From Arthrobacter sp. U41 (lineage in GTDB: Bacteria > Actinomycetota > Actinomycetes > Actinomycetales > Micrococcaceae): a stretch of 64,000 bases of DNA. The stretch is taken from NCBI RefSeq assembly GCF_007679325.1, contig NZ_VEGI01000001.1:1816833-1880832 (forward strand), given 5' to 3'. This document shows, in pieces, positions 18,001 through 25,955 of this stretch. A model generated the notes under the pieces. It was given only the letters and a program-made list of their open reading frames with translations, had not been told where the DNA came from and searched no databases. The position numbers and the translations under genes are program-made. How positions within the stretch are numbered: position 1 is the stretch's first letter; every line of letters starts with the position of its first letter.

Positions 18001-18091
18001 CGAGGGCGTAAAACGAATTCCGGCCGAATTTCCGGAAGAGAAACGGGGCCACAGCAGCCACCGCAAAGTGCACGGCAAGAACTGTGATCAC
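15044..18091 (-). CDS. mnhA: Monovalent cation/H+ antiporter subunit A with fused subunit B domain
   Basis: A 1015-residue protein if it starts at the GTG at 18091. That start gives [20 protein letters not shown], the usual MrpA N-terminus, with GGAGA 5 nt upstream. An ATG at 18148 would add 19 hydrophilic residues and is less likely. The N-terminal ~650 residues match NuoL/MrpA ([20 protein letters not shown], then [20 protein letters not shown]). The C-terminus carries the MrpB domain ([20 protein letters not shown]), so no separate mnhB exists. First gene of the operon, divergent from the UMF1 MFS gene. Confidence 0.93.
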   Translation of the reverse strand: [1015 protein letters not shown]

Positions 18092-18245
18092 TGGTATCTC
18101 CGCAACGTCAGGAATTCGATTGTCAAAAAGTTGGAGCAGGCGGGGCATTCGTTAGGTTCAGTCCGGACAGTTTACCAAGCGTGGACAAATTCTTTTCTCA
18201 CGGTTTCGTGTGGCACGGTGCGCCGGGCCGTGCACCCGCTGCGGA

Positions 18246-18251
18246 TAATAT
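18246..18251 (+). promoter_or_regulatory. Putative -10 element of a leaderless promoter (UMF1 MFS)
   Basis: TAATAT ends 7 nt before the ATG at 18259 and no Shine-Dalgarno is present. Transcription would begin at the start codon. This supports 18259 over an in-frame ATG at 18181. Inferred from spacing. Confidence 0.45.
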
Positions 18252-18258
18252 TCCTGCT

Positions 18259-19662
18259 ATGAACTCAGCCGCTGCCCCCGAGGCCACGCATCCCGCCTCG
18301 GATCTGGAATCCGGGAGCCAGGTCACCAACAAGGGCCGCATCCTCGCCTGGGCGGCCTGGGACTGGGGATCGGCGGCCTTCAACGCGGTCATGACCACCT
18401 TCGTCTTCACCGTGTACCTGACTTCCAATGCCTTCGGCGGCGAGGACCAGGCGTCCGCCGTGCTGGGCGGCGCCCTCGCCATCGCGGGAGCCGCCATCGC
18501 CCTGTTGGCGCCCGTCACCGGGCAGCGTTCCGATACGGGCGGGCACCGGAAGCTGTGGCTGGGAGTCAACACCGCAGTGGTGGCGCTCCTGACCGCGCTG
18601 TGCTTCTTTGTGTTCCCCCGGCCGGAATTCCTGCTGCTCGGGGTCACCCTGATTGCCCTGGCGAATGTGTTCTTCGAGTTTGCCGGCGTGAACTACAACG
18701 CCATGCTCACCCAGATCTCCACCCCGCGGAACATCGGCAAAGTCAGCGGCTTCGGGTGGGGCATGGGATACCTCGGCGGGATCGTGGCGCTGCTGGCCGT
18801 GCTCCAGCTCTTTGTCCAGCCAACCTTCGAGTGGTTCGGCGCTTCAACGGCGGACAGCCTGAACATCCGCCTGGTGGCGGTGTTCTCGGCCCTGTGGTTC
18901 TTCATTTTCGCGCTGCCCGTCCTGTTCGCCGTCCCGGAGCTGCCTAGGTCCAAGCAGGGCGCCGGCCTGGGGTTCCTGGCGTCCTACGGCCTGCTGGTGC
19001 GGCGGATCAAGGCGATCTACCGAACCAGCCCGCACACCATCTACTTCCTGCTCGCCAGCGCCGTGTTCCGCGACGGGCTGGCCGCAGTGTTCACCTTCGG
19101 CGGCATCATCGCGGCGGGCACGTTCGGCTTTGAACTCAAGGACGTCATCTTCTTCGCGATCTTCGGGAACGTCGTTGCCGCGGTGGGCGCCGTCATAGGC
19201 GGTTTCCTCGACGACCGGATCGGACCCAAGGCGGTGATCACCGGCTCGCTGATCGGCCTGCTGGTCTCCGGCACCGCGATCCTGGTCCTCGGCAACGACA
19301 ACCATTCCTTCCTGGGCATGGAGTGGTCCGGCGCCACCACCTTCTGGATCTTCGGTTTGTTCCTGTGCCTCTTCGTGGGGCCCGCGCAGTCCTCCTCCCG
19401 GGCTTACCTGGCCCGGCTTGCGCCGGCGGGCGAATCCGGCGAGCTGTTTGGTCTGTACGCCACCACCGGCCGGGCCGTCAGCTTCCTCGCCCCGGCTCTC
19501 TTTACGCTGTGCATCGCCATTGCCGCCCCGCTGGTGGAGCCCGGCGAGGCGCAGCGCTGGGGCATCCTCGGCATTATGGCGGTACTGCTGGCCGGCCTGC
19601 TGCTGCTCCTCCCGGTGAAGGCTCCGGACAAGACGGAAATCGCGGTCGTCCCCGCGGTCTGA
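18259..19662 (+). CDS. UMF1-family MFS transporter
   Basis: A 467-residue membrane protein with about 12 helices. The N-terminal signature WAAWDWGSAAFNAVMTTFVF and the block FEFAGVNYNAMLTQI followed by GKVSGFGWGMGYLGG are typical of the UMF1 (Atg22-like) branch of the major facilitator superfamily. Its substrates are poorly known in bacteria. The chosen start is the ATG at 18259 because of the adjacent -10-like element. An upstream ATG at 18181 would add 26 residues unlike any family N-terminus. Divergent from the mnh operon. Confidence 0.85.
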   Translation: MNSAAAPEATHPASDLESGSQVTNKGRILAWAAWDWGSAAFNAVMTTFVFTVYLTSNAFGGEDQASAVLGGALAIAGAAIALLAPVTGQRSDTGGHRKLWLGVNTAVVALLTALCFFVFPRPEFLLLGVTLIALANVFFEFAGVNYNAMLTQISTPRNIGKVSGFGWGMGYLGGIVALLAVLQLFVQPTFEWFGASTADSLNIRLVAVFSALWFFIFALPVLFAVPELPRSKQGAGLGFLASYGLLVRRIKAIYRTSPHTIYFLLASAVFRDGLAAVFTFGGIIAAGTFGFELKDVIFFAIFGNVVAAVGAVIGGFLDDRIGPKAVITGSLIGLLVSGTAILVLGNDNHSFLGMEWSGATTFWIFGLFLCLFVGPAQSSSRAYLARLAPAGESGELFGLYATTGRAVSFLAPALFTLCIAIAAPLVEPGEAQRWGILGIMAVLLAGLLLLLPVKAPDKTEIAVVPAV

Positions 19663-19689
19663 CGCCGCCCGAAAAGCCGCGGGGCGCAC

Positions 19690-19695
19690 TAGGCT
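19690..19695 (+). promoter_or_regulatory. Putative -10 element of a (near-)leaderless promoter (KhtT-like gene)
   Basis: TAGGCT is followed by GGAGGA and then the ATG at 19702, so the six intervening bases could be untranscribed. They also read as a Shine-Dalgarno, which would work if transcription starts further upstream. The two readings cannot be separated from sequence. Confidence 0.4.
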
Positions 19696-19701
19696 GGAGG
19701 A

Positions 19702-20184
19702 ATGAACGTGGATGAAACTGACCTCCCGGGACTGGGCCGGCGCAAGGACTTCATGACCGCCTCCGGGCGGCGGATCGGCGTCGTGGAATACCGCGAAGGC
19801 CAGACCGAACTGATCGTCTCCGCCTGGGATGATCCGGACACCTGCCAGGCGTCCATCCCGCTGACTGCGGATGAGGCCGCGGCGCTGGGAAACCTGCTGG
19901 GCGGGCAGCGGCTGGCCATGCAGCTCTCCGAAGCCCACCGCGAGGTTCCGGGGATCGTCACCCGGCAGTTCTCCATCGCCGCCGGTTCGCCGTTCCACAA
20001 CCAGCCGATGGGCAAGGCCGCCATCCGGACCCGGAGTGGCGCCTCGATCGTCGCCATCATGCGTGAGGGCGAGGTGCTCCCCTCCCCGGGGCCCGACGTC
20101 GTCCTGCACCCGGGCGATCTCCTCGTTGCGGTAGGAACGCAAGAAGGACTCGACACGGCGGCCGGCATTCTGCGCAACGGCTGA
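19702..20184 (+). CDS. KhtT-like regulatory subunit of a cation/proton antiporter (TrkA-C domain)
   Basis: A 160-residue soluble protein. The first ~75 residues are a KhtT-type domain (RKDFMTASGRRIGVVEYREG). Residues ~80-160 form a TrkA-C/RCK_C ligand-binding domain (KAAIRTRSGASIVAIMREGE, then VLHPGDLLVAVGTQEGL). In the Bacillus KhtTU system the soluble KhtT controls the KhtU antiporter in response to pH and cyclic di-AMP. The same two-gene layout is seen here, with only 4 nt between the genes. The link to a particular ligand is inferred. Confidence 0.85.
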   Translation: MNVDETDLPGLGRRKDFMTASGRRIGVVEYREGQTELIVSAWDDPDTCQASIPLTADEAAALGNLLGGQRLAMQLSEAHREVPGIVTRQFSIAAGSPFHNQPMGKAAIRTRSGASIVAIMREGEVLPSPGPDVVLHPGDLLVAVGTQEGLDTAAGILRNG

Positions 20185-20188
20185 CGGC

Positions 20189-21385
20189 ATGGACCCGATC
20201 GCACTGACCCTAATTGAACTCGGGGCCGTCGTCTTTTGCCTCGGCATGCTGGCGAGGCTGGCCGGGCGGATCGGCATGTCCCCCATCCCGCTGTACCTCC
20301 TCGGCGGCCTGTTCTTCGGAGCCGGCGGTGTTATCAAGCTCGAAGGTATGCACGAGTTTGCACATCTCTCCAGTGAGATCGGCGTCATCCTCCTCCTTCT
20401 TATGCTCGGATTGGAATATACGGCCGCCGAGCTGGTCACGGGGCTCCGCCGCTCATGGCAGGCGGGTGTTCTGGACCTCGTCCTAAACTTCCTGCCAGGG
20501 GCCATCCTGGCGGTCCTGCTGGGTTGGGGAGTGGTGGGGGCCATGGTGATGGGCGGTGTTACCTATATTTCGTCGTCGGGCATCGCGGCGAAGGTGATCA
20601 CGGACCTGGGCCGGATCGGCAACCGCGAGACACCGGTGGTGCTCTCGATCCTCGTGTTCGAGGACCTGGCCATGGCCATCTACCTGCCGGTCCTGACGGC
20701 CACCCTGGCCGGGGTCAGCTTCGCCGTGGGGCTGCAGACCGTAGGGATCTCACTGGCCGTCGTCACGGTGGTCCTGCTGGTGGCGCTGCGGCACGGGCAC
20801 CACGTGTCCAAGGCCGTGCACAGCGAGAACTCAGAGGTGTTCCTCCTGAACCTGCTGGGGGCCGCGCTGCTGGTGGCCGGCCTGGCCGCGGCCATGCAGG
20901 TCTCCGCGGCGGTGGGCGCTTTTATGCTGGGAATCGCCATTTCGGGGGCCACGGCGCATAACGCCACGCGGATCTTGGAGCCGTTGCGGGATCTCTTCGC
21001 GGCCATCTTCTTTGTGGTCTTCGGCCTCAATACGGACCCCTCCACCATCCCGCCCGTGCTCGGCTGGGCCCTTCTGCTGGCCATCGCCACGGCGGCCACC
21101 AAGATGCTCACCGGAATCTGGGCGGCTAAGCGTGCCGGGATCGGCGTGCCGGGCCGCTTCCGCGCAGGCGCCGCGCTGATCGCCCGCGGGGAGTTCTCGA
21201 TCGTCATTGCCGGCCTCGCCGTCGCCTCCGGCGTGGTGCCCGCGGACCTCGCGGCCATGGCGACCGCCTACGTGCTGATTATGGCCGTGACCGGCCCGCT
21301 CGCCGCCAGGTACGTGGAGCCGATTGTGGCGATGCTGCGCCGCCCGGCGAAGCCGCCGGCGGTGCGGACTGCGGACGGGATCTAA
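20189..21385 (+). CDS. CPA2-family monovalent cation/proton antiporter (KhtU-like)
   Basis: A 398-residue integral membrane protein with about 12-13 helices of the Na/H exchanger fold. Typical CPA2/KefB blocks are LLLLMLGLEYTAAELVTGLR, SSSGIAAKVITDLGRIGNRE, SILVFEDLAMAIYLPVL with the ion-binding ED pair, and ALIARGEFSIVIAGLAVASG. It lacks a C-terminal RCK domain, consistent with the separate TrkA-C subunit encoded just upstream. Likely exports K+ (or Na+) in exchange for H+. Confidence 0.88.
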   Translation: MDPIALTLIELGAVVFCLGMLARLAGRIGMSPIPLYLLGGLFFGAGGVIKLEGMHEFAHLSSEIGVILLLLMLGLEYTAAELVTGLRRSWQAGVLDLVLNFLPGAILAVLLGWGVVGAMVMGGVTYISSSGIAAKVITDLGRIGNRETPVVLSILVFEDLAMAIYLPVLTATLAGVSFAVGLQTVGISLAVVTVVLLVALRHGHHVSKAVHSENSEVFLLNLLGAALLVAGLAAAMQVSAAVGAFMLGIAISGATAHNATRILEPLRDLFAAIFFVVFGLNTDPSTIPPVLGWALLLAIATAATKMLTGIWAAKRAGIGVPGRFRAGAALIARGEFSIVIAGLAVASGVVPADLAAMATAYVLIMAVTGPLAARYVEPIVAMLRRPAKPPAVRTADGI

Positions 21386-21450
21386 ACCGAAGGCACGGCA
21401 GTAACGGCGCCCGCGGAGTCAGGCCGCGAGGGGCGCGCAGGGCGCGTGGG

Positions 21451-22026
21451 TCAGATGTCCGTGCGGTGGAAGTTCAGGTGGCTGCGGCTCGCCGTCGGTC
21501 CGCGCTGGCCCTGGTAACGGTTGCCGTATTCGCCGGAGCCGTAGGGGTGTTCGGCGGCCGAGGTCAGCCGGAAGAAGCACAGCTGGCCGATCTTCATGCC
21601 CGGCCACAGCTTGATCGGGAGGGTGGCCATGTTGGACAGCTCCAGGGTGACATGGCCGGAAAAGCCCGGATCGATGAAACCCGCGGTGGAGTGCGTGAGC
21701 AGGCCCAGCCGGCCCAGCGAGGACTTGCCCTCGAGCCGGGCAGCGATGTCGTCCGGGAGCGTCACGGTCTCGTAGGTGGAGCCCAGCACGAATTCCCCGG
21801 GGTGGAGGATAAAGGGTTCGCCTGTCTCGACTTCCACCAGCCGCGTCAACTCGGGCTGGTCCTCGGCCGGGTCGATGTGGGCGTACTTGTGGTTATCGAA
21901 CAGACGGAAGAACTTGTCGATCCGGACGTCCACCGACGATGGCTGAACCATGGCGGGGTCGAACGGCTCCAGAACGATCCGTTGGGAGTCAATTTCGGCA
22001 CGAATGTCGCGGTCGGAGATCAGCAC
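21451..22026 (-). CDS. dcd: dCTP deaminase
   Basis: A 191-residue trimeric dUTPase-fold protein. The deaminase block [20 protein letters not shown] contains the catalytic Glu, [13 protein letters not shown] lies just before it, and the C-terminal [16 protein letters not shown] closes over the nucleotide. It converts dCTP to dUTP. Relatives in Mycobacterium are bifunctional and go on to dUMP, which is possible here but cannot be decided by eye. GTG start at 22026. A TAATTT element ends 6 nt upstream, which suggests a leaderless transcript. Confidence 0.95.
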   Translation of the reverse strand: MLISDRDIRAEIDSQRIVLEPFDPAMVQPSSVDVRIDKFFRLFDNHKYAHIDPAEDQPELTRLVEVETGEPFILHPGEFVLGSTYETVTLPDDIAARLEGKSSLGRLGLLTHSTAGFIDPGFSGHVTLELSNMATLPIKLWPGMKIGQLCFFRLTSAAEHPYGSGEYGNRYQGQRGPTASRSHLNFHRTDI

Positions 22027-22032
22027 AGTCTC

Positions 22033-22038
22033 AAATTA
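22033..22038 (-). promoter_or_regulatory. Putative -10 element of a leaderless promoter (dcd)
   Basis: On the minus strand TAATTT is followed by GAGACT and then the GTG start of dcd, which places the predicted transcription start on the start codon. No Shine-Dalgarno is visible. Inferred from spacing. Confidence 0.45.
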
Positions 22039-22089
22039 CCGTACTCGCCGGGAGGAGATGTGCGCGGCCCCAGTGTTACAGCGCTGCTG

Positions 22090-22533
22090 TTACAGCCCTG
22101 CCTGTTCTTCCAGCACCGACTTGAGCTGTTCCAGCTGGCAGACTTCAGCTTTCATCCGCCGGCGGAAGGCGGACTTCAGCCGCGCCAGGATCCCCCGCGG
22201 CTCGCATTCCAGGGCGAAACGGACGCGGGTGCTGCCGCCTTCGGTGCTCAGGTAGTAGCCGCCGTGCGTGCGCTCCGGCCCGGCCAGTGCCCGGTACTGG
22301 ATTTCGGCCCCCGGCCGCGCCTCGGTGATCTCGAAATCGCCGCAGACGGCCCGCCCGCCGGTGCCCGCGATGGTCTGCCGGTAAACGGCGCCCTTGGTCC
22401 CGGCAGCGCCGGCCTCCAGTTCAATGCTGCGGACATCGGCACGCCAGCTGGGCAGGTTGCGGGCGTCGAGCAGGAAGTCATACACGCTCATGGCATCCCG
22501 TTGGATGACGACGTCGTACTCTGCAATTGCCAC
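22090..22533 (-). CDS. SRPBCC / polyketide-cyclase-like protein
   Basis: A 147-residue protein with the START/SRPBCC helix-grip layout: an N-terminal strand IAEYDVVIQRDAMSVYDFLL, then LPSWRADVRSIE and a long C-terminal helix with many Lys and Arg residues (LKSAFRRRMKAEVCQLEQLK). Such proteins bind lipids or other hydrophobic ligands. Nothing indicates which one. GTG start at 22533 after AAGGA. Downstream lies dcd on the same strand, 63 nt away. Confidence 0.75.
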   Translation of the reverse strand: MAIAEYDVVIQRDAMSVYDFLLDARNLPSWRADVRSIELEAGAAGTKGAVYRQTIAGTGGRAVCGDFEITEARPGAEIQYRALAGPERTHGGYYLSTEGGSTRVRFALECEPRGILARLKSAFRRRMKAEVCQLEQLKSVLEEQAGL

Positions 22534-22613
22534 GAAAATCCTTGTTCGGCGGACAGCTGATGGGCGTAGCCCGCTTCCCCTGAACTGCAGCTAACCTCTT
22601 CAGGATAGACAGC

Positions 22614-22647
22614 AAGGCCCGTCCCGCGCGGCTGCGGGACGGGCCTT
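22614..22647. terminator. Rho-independent terminator, 14-bp perfect stem
   Basis: AAGGCCCGTCCCGC (22614-22627) and GCGGGACGGGCCTT (22634-22647) form a perfect 14-bp stem with a 6-nt loop. It sits 80 nt past the stop of the AAHS transporter gene, ahead of the SRPBCC gene, and most likely ends minus-strand transcription of the transporter unit. Confidence 0.88.
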
Positions 22648-22727
22648 TATCGAAGAGTTATGGGCTTCCGGACTGTGCACCGACCGTGTAGTGTTCCGCG
22701 GCTCCTTTGCAGGGCCGGCTGCGGCGG

Positions 22728-24038
22728 CTACTTGTCGGTGATTTTCGGCACCGAGAACACCACAATGGCGCCCACCACCGCGAACGCCGCGAACATGTAG
22801 AAGTTCAGCTGCCAGCCGAAGGCCATGCCGGCGATCAGCCCGCCGATCAGCGGTCCGCAGATGGCGCCGATGCGCCCGATGCCCAGGGACCAGCTCAGGG
22901 CCGTGGCACTCAGGGACTGCGGGTAGTGGGTGGCGCAGTAGCCGCCCACCAGAATCTGGGTTCCCACGGAGCCGAGGCCGGCGAAGGCGACGATCACCAG
23001 CAGCATCGCCAGCGGGAGCTGGAGGCTGAGCATGAGGATGGCTACGAAGGCCAGGAGGAAGGACGCCGTCACCACCTTGCGGATCCCGATCTTGTCCGCC
23101 AGCACCGAGGCGCTGATGGAACCGACGATCGCACCCGCGTTGAGGACCAGCAGGAACGTCAGGGCATCCCCGAGCTGGAAGCCGGCCTGGCGCATGATCT
23201 GCGGGAGCCAGGTGTTCAACCCGTAGACCAGCAGCAGCCCGCAGAAGTTTGCGAGTGCGAACAGGATCGTGGAGCGGACCCACTTGCGGGTGAACAGGGT
23301 CTTCATGGCTGATTTGGGCGCCTCGGCGCCGGTCTTGACGTCCTCGGCGGTGACGATGTCCGAGTAGACCAGGCCGTAGCGGTCCGCGGTGGCTTTGGCT
23401 TCGTCGATGCGCTGCTTGCGGGCCAGGTAGGCCACCGATTCGGGGAGGAGCTTCCAGGCGATGGGGAGCAGGGTGACCAGCGGCAGGGCGCCGATCGCAT
23501 ACATCCAGCGGAAGTCGATGTGCTGCAGGAGGTTGATGGCGAGCAGCGACGCGCCGACGCCGCCCACCGAGTAGCCGCTGAACATCACGGCGTTGGCGAT
23601 CTGGCGGCGCTCCTTGCGGGCGTATTCGACCGTCAGCGCGATGCAGGTCGGCACAATGCCGCCCAGGCCCAGCCCGGTCAGGAACCGCAGGAAGCCGAAG
23701 ACCTCGGCGGACGGCGCGAAGGCCGTCAGCAGCATGCACGTGGAGAACCACGCGATGCAGGCAAGCATGATGCGGCGGCGGCCCAGTTTGTCGGTCAGGA
23801 TGCCGACGGAGAGCGTGCCGACCAGCATCCCGACCAGGGCGAGGCTGCCGATCAGGCCGGCCTGCCCGGGGGTGACGCCCCATTCCTCGAACTTCAGGAT
23901 CGTGGGAACGGTGGAACCGTAGACCACCAGGTCATAGCCATCAAAAACTATGGCCACGAAGCATAGGACGAGGACCGCATGGCCCTTCCAGCGAGGTGTG
24001 GCCTCGTTGTGCAACTCAGTCGACATTGACTGCGTCAT
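22728..24038 (-). CDS. MFS transporter, aromatic acid:H+ symporter (AAHS) family
   Basis: A 436-residue protein with 12 predicted helices. The AAHS/BenK-PcaK signature FDGYDLVVYGSTVPTIL is in helix 1, the MFS loop motif is GILTDKLGRRR, and the second loop is ALTVEYARKERRQ. Family members import benzoate, 4-hydroxybenzoate, gentisate and similar acids. The ATG at 24038 has GAGAGGT 8 nt upstream. It is downstream of the ThDP enzyme on the same strand and flanks the catabolic island, so it is probably the uptake system for the aromatic acid. Confidence 0.88.
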   Translation of the reverse strand: MTQSMSTELHNEATPRWKGHAVLVLCFVAIVFDGYDLVVYGSTVPTILKFEEWGVTPGQAGLIGSLALVGMLVGTLSVGILTDKLGRRRIMLACIAWFSTCMLLTAFAPSAEVFGFLRFLTGLGLGGIVPTCIALTVEYARKERRQIANAVMFSGYSVGGVGASLLAINLLQHIDFRWMYAIGALPLVTLLPIAWKLLPESVAYLARKQRIDEAKATADRYGLVYSDIVTAEDVKTGAEAPKSAMKTLFTRKWVRSTILFALANFCGLLLVYGLNTWLPQIMRQAGFQLGDALTFLLVLNAGAIVGSISASVLADKIGIRKVVTASFLLAFVAILMLSLQLPLAMLLVIVAFAGLGSVGTQILVGGYCATHYPQSLSATALSWSLGIGRIGAICGPLIGGLIAGMAFGWQLNFYMFAAFAVVGAIVVFSVPKITDK

Positions 24039-24138
24039 GGATGTACCTCTCGTTGAGATGTCATGGGATTGTGTGGTAGCTCACATGCTGTGCCCACTGT
24101 GTCACGCTTCCGTTCCGACAGTAAACAAATCAGCATAT

Positions 24139-24155
24139 ATCGTTTGCGTAACGAT
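24139..24155. promoter_or_regulatory. Inverted repeat ATCGTT-N5-AACGAT, candidate operator
   Basis: A perfect 6-bp inverted repeat with a 5-nt spacer, between the ThDP gene and the transporter, about 100 nt upstream of the transporter start. A looser TATC-N6-GATA pair occurs upstream of the CoA-ligase gene at about 30569-30582. The size and symmetry fit a dimeric regulator. No regulator is assigned. Confidence 0.45.
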
Positions 24156-24176
24156 CGTCAGGCTTTGCGGCCGACG

Positions 24177-25928
24177 TCAGTGGCCCTTGAAGGCCTCCGC
24201 AAGCCACCAGGCGCCGCCGTCGGACGCGATCTTGGCGTCGATGACCAGCGGACGGGAGGGACGCTCCCCCACCCAGGCGCGGACCGCCTCGAGGTCTGCC
24301 ACGCCGCGGACCGTCACGGCGTCCGCACCGAACCCCCGGGCGATCGCGGCGATGTCCGTGTCCGGGAAGGTGACCGTACTGAGATCGACGGGCTCGACGG
24401 CGGGCTCGACGTCGTGCGCGGCGCCGAAGTGGTGGACTTCCGCACCGTAGCCGGCGTCGTTGTAGATGATGCACACCAGCGGCAGTCCCAGCCGGACCGC
24501 GGTCTCCAGTTCGCTGATGCCCATCAGGAACCCGCCGTCGCCGGCGCCGAGCACCGGCAGCCGGTCCGGCCGGGCCACTGCAGCGCCAATCGCCGTGGAC
24601 AGCCCCAGCCCGATCGACTGGAAGGCCTGGGTGAAACAGAAGCCGAACTCGTCCGGGACCTTCAGGTAGGTGCTGGGATAGCCCATGAAGTTGCCGGAGT
24701 CGATCGAGACGATCCGGTCCGCGGGCAGGATGGCGTCCAGTTCGCGGCTCAGCACGCGGGGGTCGATCCTTGCCTCCCCGGAGAGGTCCGGCGTTTCGAC
24801 GTCGTTCCAGCGCGAGCGTTCCGCGATGGCCGCGGCGTTCCGCGGGGTGCGGTACCGCTCGGCCGGGTCCGGCTGGAGCATCCGCAGCTCCGCGAGGACA
24901 TCCGCAGCGGTCAGCGCGGCATCCCCCACCACCCCCAGGTCGACGTGCCGGTTGGCGCCGAGCGCGGAATCCTCGACGTCGACCTGCACCACGGCCGTCC
25001 CGTCCGAGATGAGGTGGCCGTGCCGCATTGTCCACATGTTCAGGGCGCAGCCCCATCCGACAATCAGGTCGGCGCCGTGGATCAGCTCGGCGCTGAGCGG
25101 TGAGGAGAATCCGCCGGAAATACCCAGGTTGAACTCCTCGTCATGGAACAGACCGTTGGCCACGGCGGAGGTGGCCACCAGCGCACCGGCGTGGGCGGCA
25201 AGGCCCAGCAGTTCCTCGCGCGCGTTCCGCGCCCCGCGGCCTGCCACAAAGACCGGCCGCTCCGCGGCGTTGATCAGGTGCGCCAGGCGCCGGACGCTGG
25301 TGGCCGCGGGGCGGACCGGCTGGGCGCCGGCGGCCTCCGCGGGGTGCGCGGCCGGTTCCGGTGCCGGAGCGGACTGGACATCGAGCGGGAGGTTGAGCAC
25401 CACGGTGCGGCGTTCATTCCGTGCGGTGCGGAACGCCCGGAGGGTGTCCGCGACGGCGGTTGCCGGGGAGTGGATGCGCTCGCTCACGGCTCCGACGCTC
25501 CGGGCGAGGGCGTCCTGGTCGATCTTGAAGTTGGAACGGACCGCGGAGGCCTGGGTGTCGGCCGTAAGCACGATCAGCGGGGTACGGCTCTTGGCGGCTT
25601 CCCCGATCCCTGTCACGGCATTGCTCAGCCCGCAGCCCTGGTGTGTGCTCACCACCCCCACCCGCCCCGACATCCGGGCGTAGGCGTCGGCCATTGTGGC
25701 GGCACCGCCCTCGTGCCGCGCGGCGGTGAACGGCACTCCTGCCTCGCGCAGGGCGTTGGTTACCTCGAAGTTGCCGCTGCCGACCACGCCGAAGACGTGC
25801 CCGACGCCGAGGCCCGCCAGGGTCCGGCCGACGAGCTGGGCGACGGTCCCGGCCACCTGCTGGACCGTCCCGGAGGGCTCCCGGGGCGCCTCCACGGCTC
25901 CGGGGGAAACGGATGAAGCTACTACCAT
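24177..25928 (-). CDS. Thiamine-diphosphate-dependent enzyme (acetolactate synthase / benzoylformate decarboxylase superfamily)
   Basis: A 583-residue protein with a ~35-residue N-terminal lead, then the ThDP Pyr domain with the activating Glu in AARHEGGAATMADAYAR, a central DHS-like domain, and the PP domain with GDGGFLMGISELETA...YNDAGYG, which binds Mg-ThDP. The reaction may be decarboxylation, carboligation or C-C hydrolysis. Family members such as IolD and cyclohexane-1,2-dione hydrolase cleave alicyclic diketones. The ATG at 25928 was chosen because GGAAGGT precedes it, not the ATG at 25943. Transcribed away from the thioesterase gene across a tandem repeat array. Confidence 0.82.
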   Translation of the reverse strand: MVVASSVSPGAVEAPREPSGTVQQVAGTVAQLVGRTLAGLGVGHVFGVVGSGNFEVTNALREAGVPFTAARHEGGAATMADAYARMSGRVGVVSTHQGCGLSNAVTGIGEAAKSRTPLIVLTADTQASAVRSNFKIDQDALARSVGAVSERIHSPATAVADTLRAFRTARNERRTVVLNLPLDVQSAPAPEPAAHPAEAAGAQPVRPAATSVRRLAHLINAAERPVFVAGRGARNAREELLGLAAHAGALVATSAVANGLFHDEEFNLGISGGFSSPLSAELIHGADLIVGWGCALNMWTMRHGHLISDGTAVVQVDVEDSALGANRHVDLGVVGDAALTAADVLAELRMLQPDPAERYRTPRNAAAIAERSRWNDVETPDLSGEARIDPRVLSRELDAILPADRIVSIDSGNFMGYPSTYLKVPDEFGFCFTQAFQSIGLGLSTAIGAAVARPDRLPVLGAGDGGFLMGISELETAVRLGLPLVCIIYNDAGYGAEVHHFGAAHDVEPAVEPVDLSTVTFPDTDIAAIARGFGADAVTVRGVADLEAVRAWVGERPSRPLVIDAKIASDGGAWWLAEAFKGH

Positions 25929-25955
25929 GGACTTACCTTCCATTGAGTAATGCAC

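Noticed and set aside
18092..18148. Upstream ATG at 18148 for mnhA
   Set aside because: It adds hydrophilic residues unlike MrpA N-termini. The GTG at 18091 has a better ribosome binding site and the family start.
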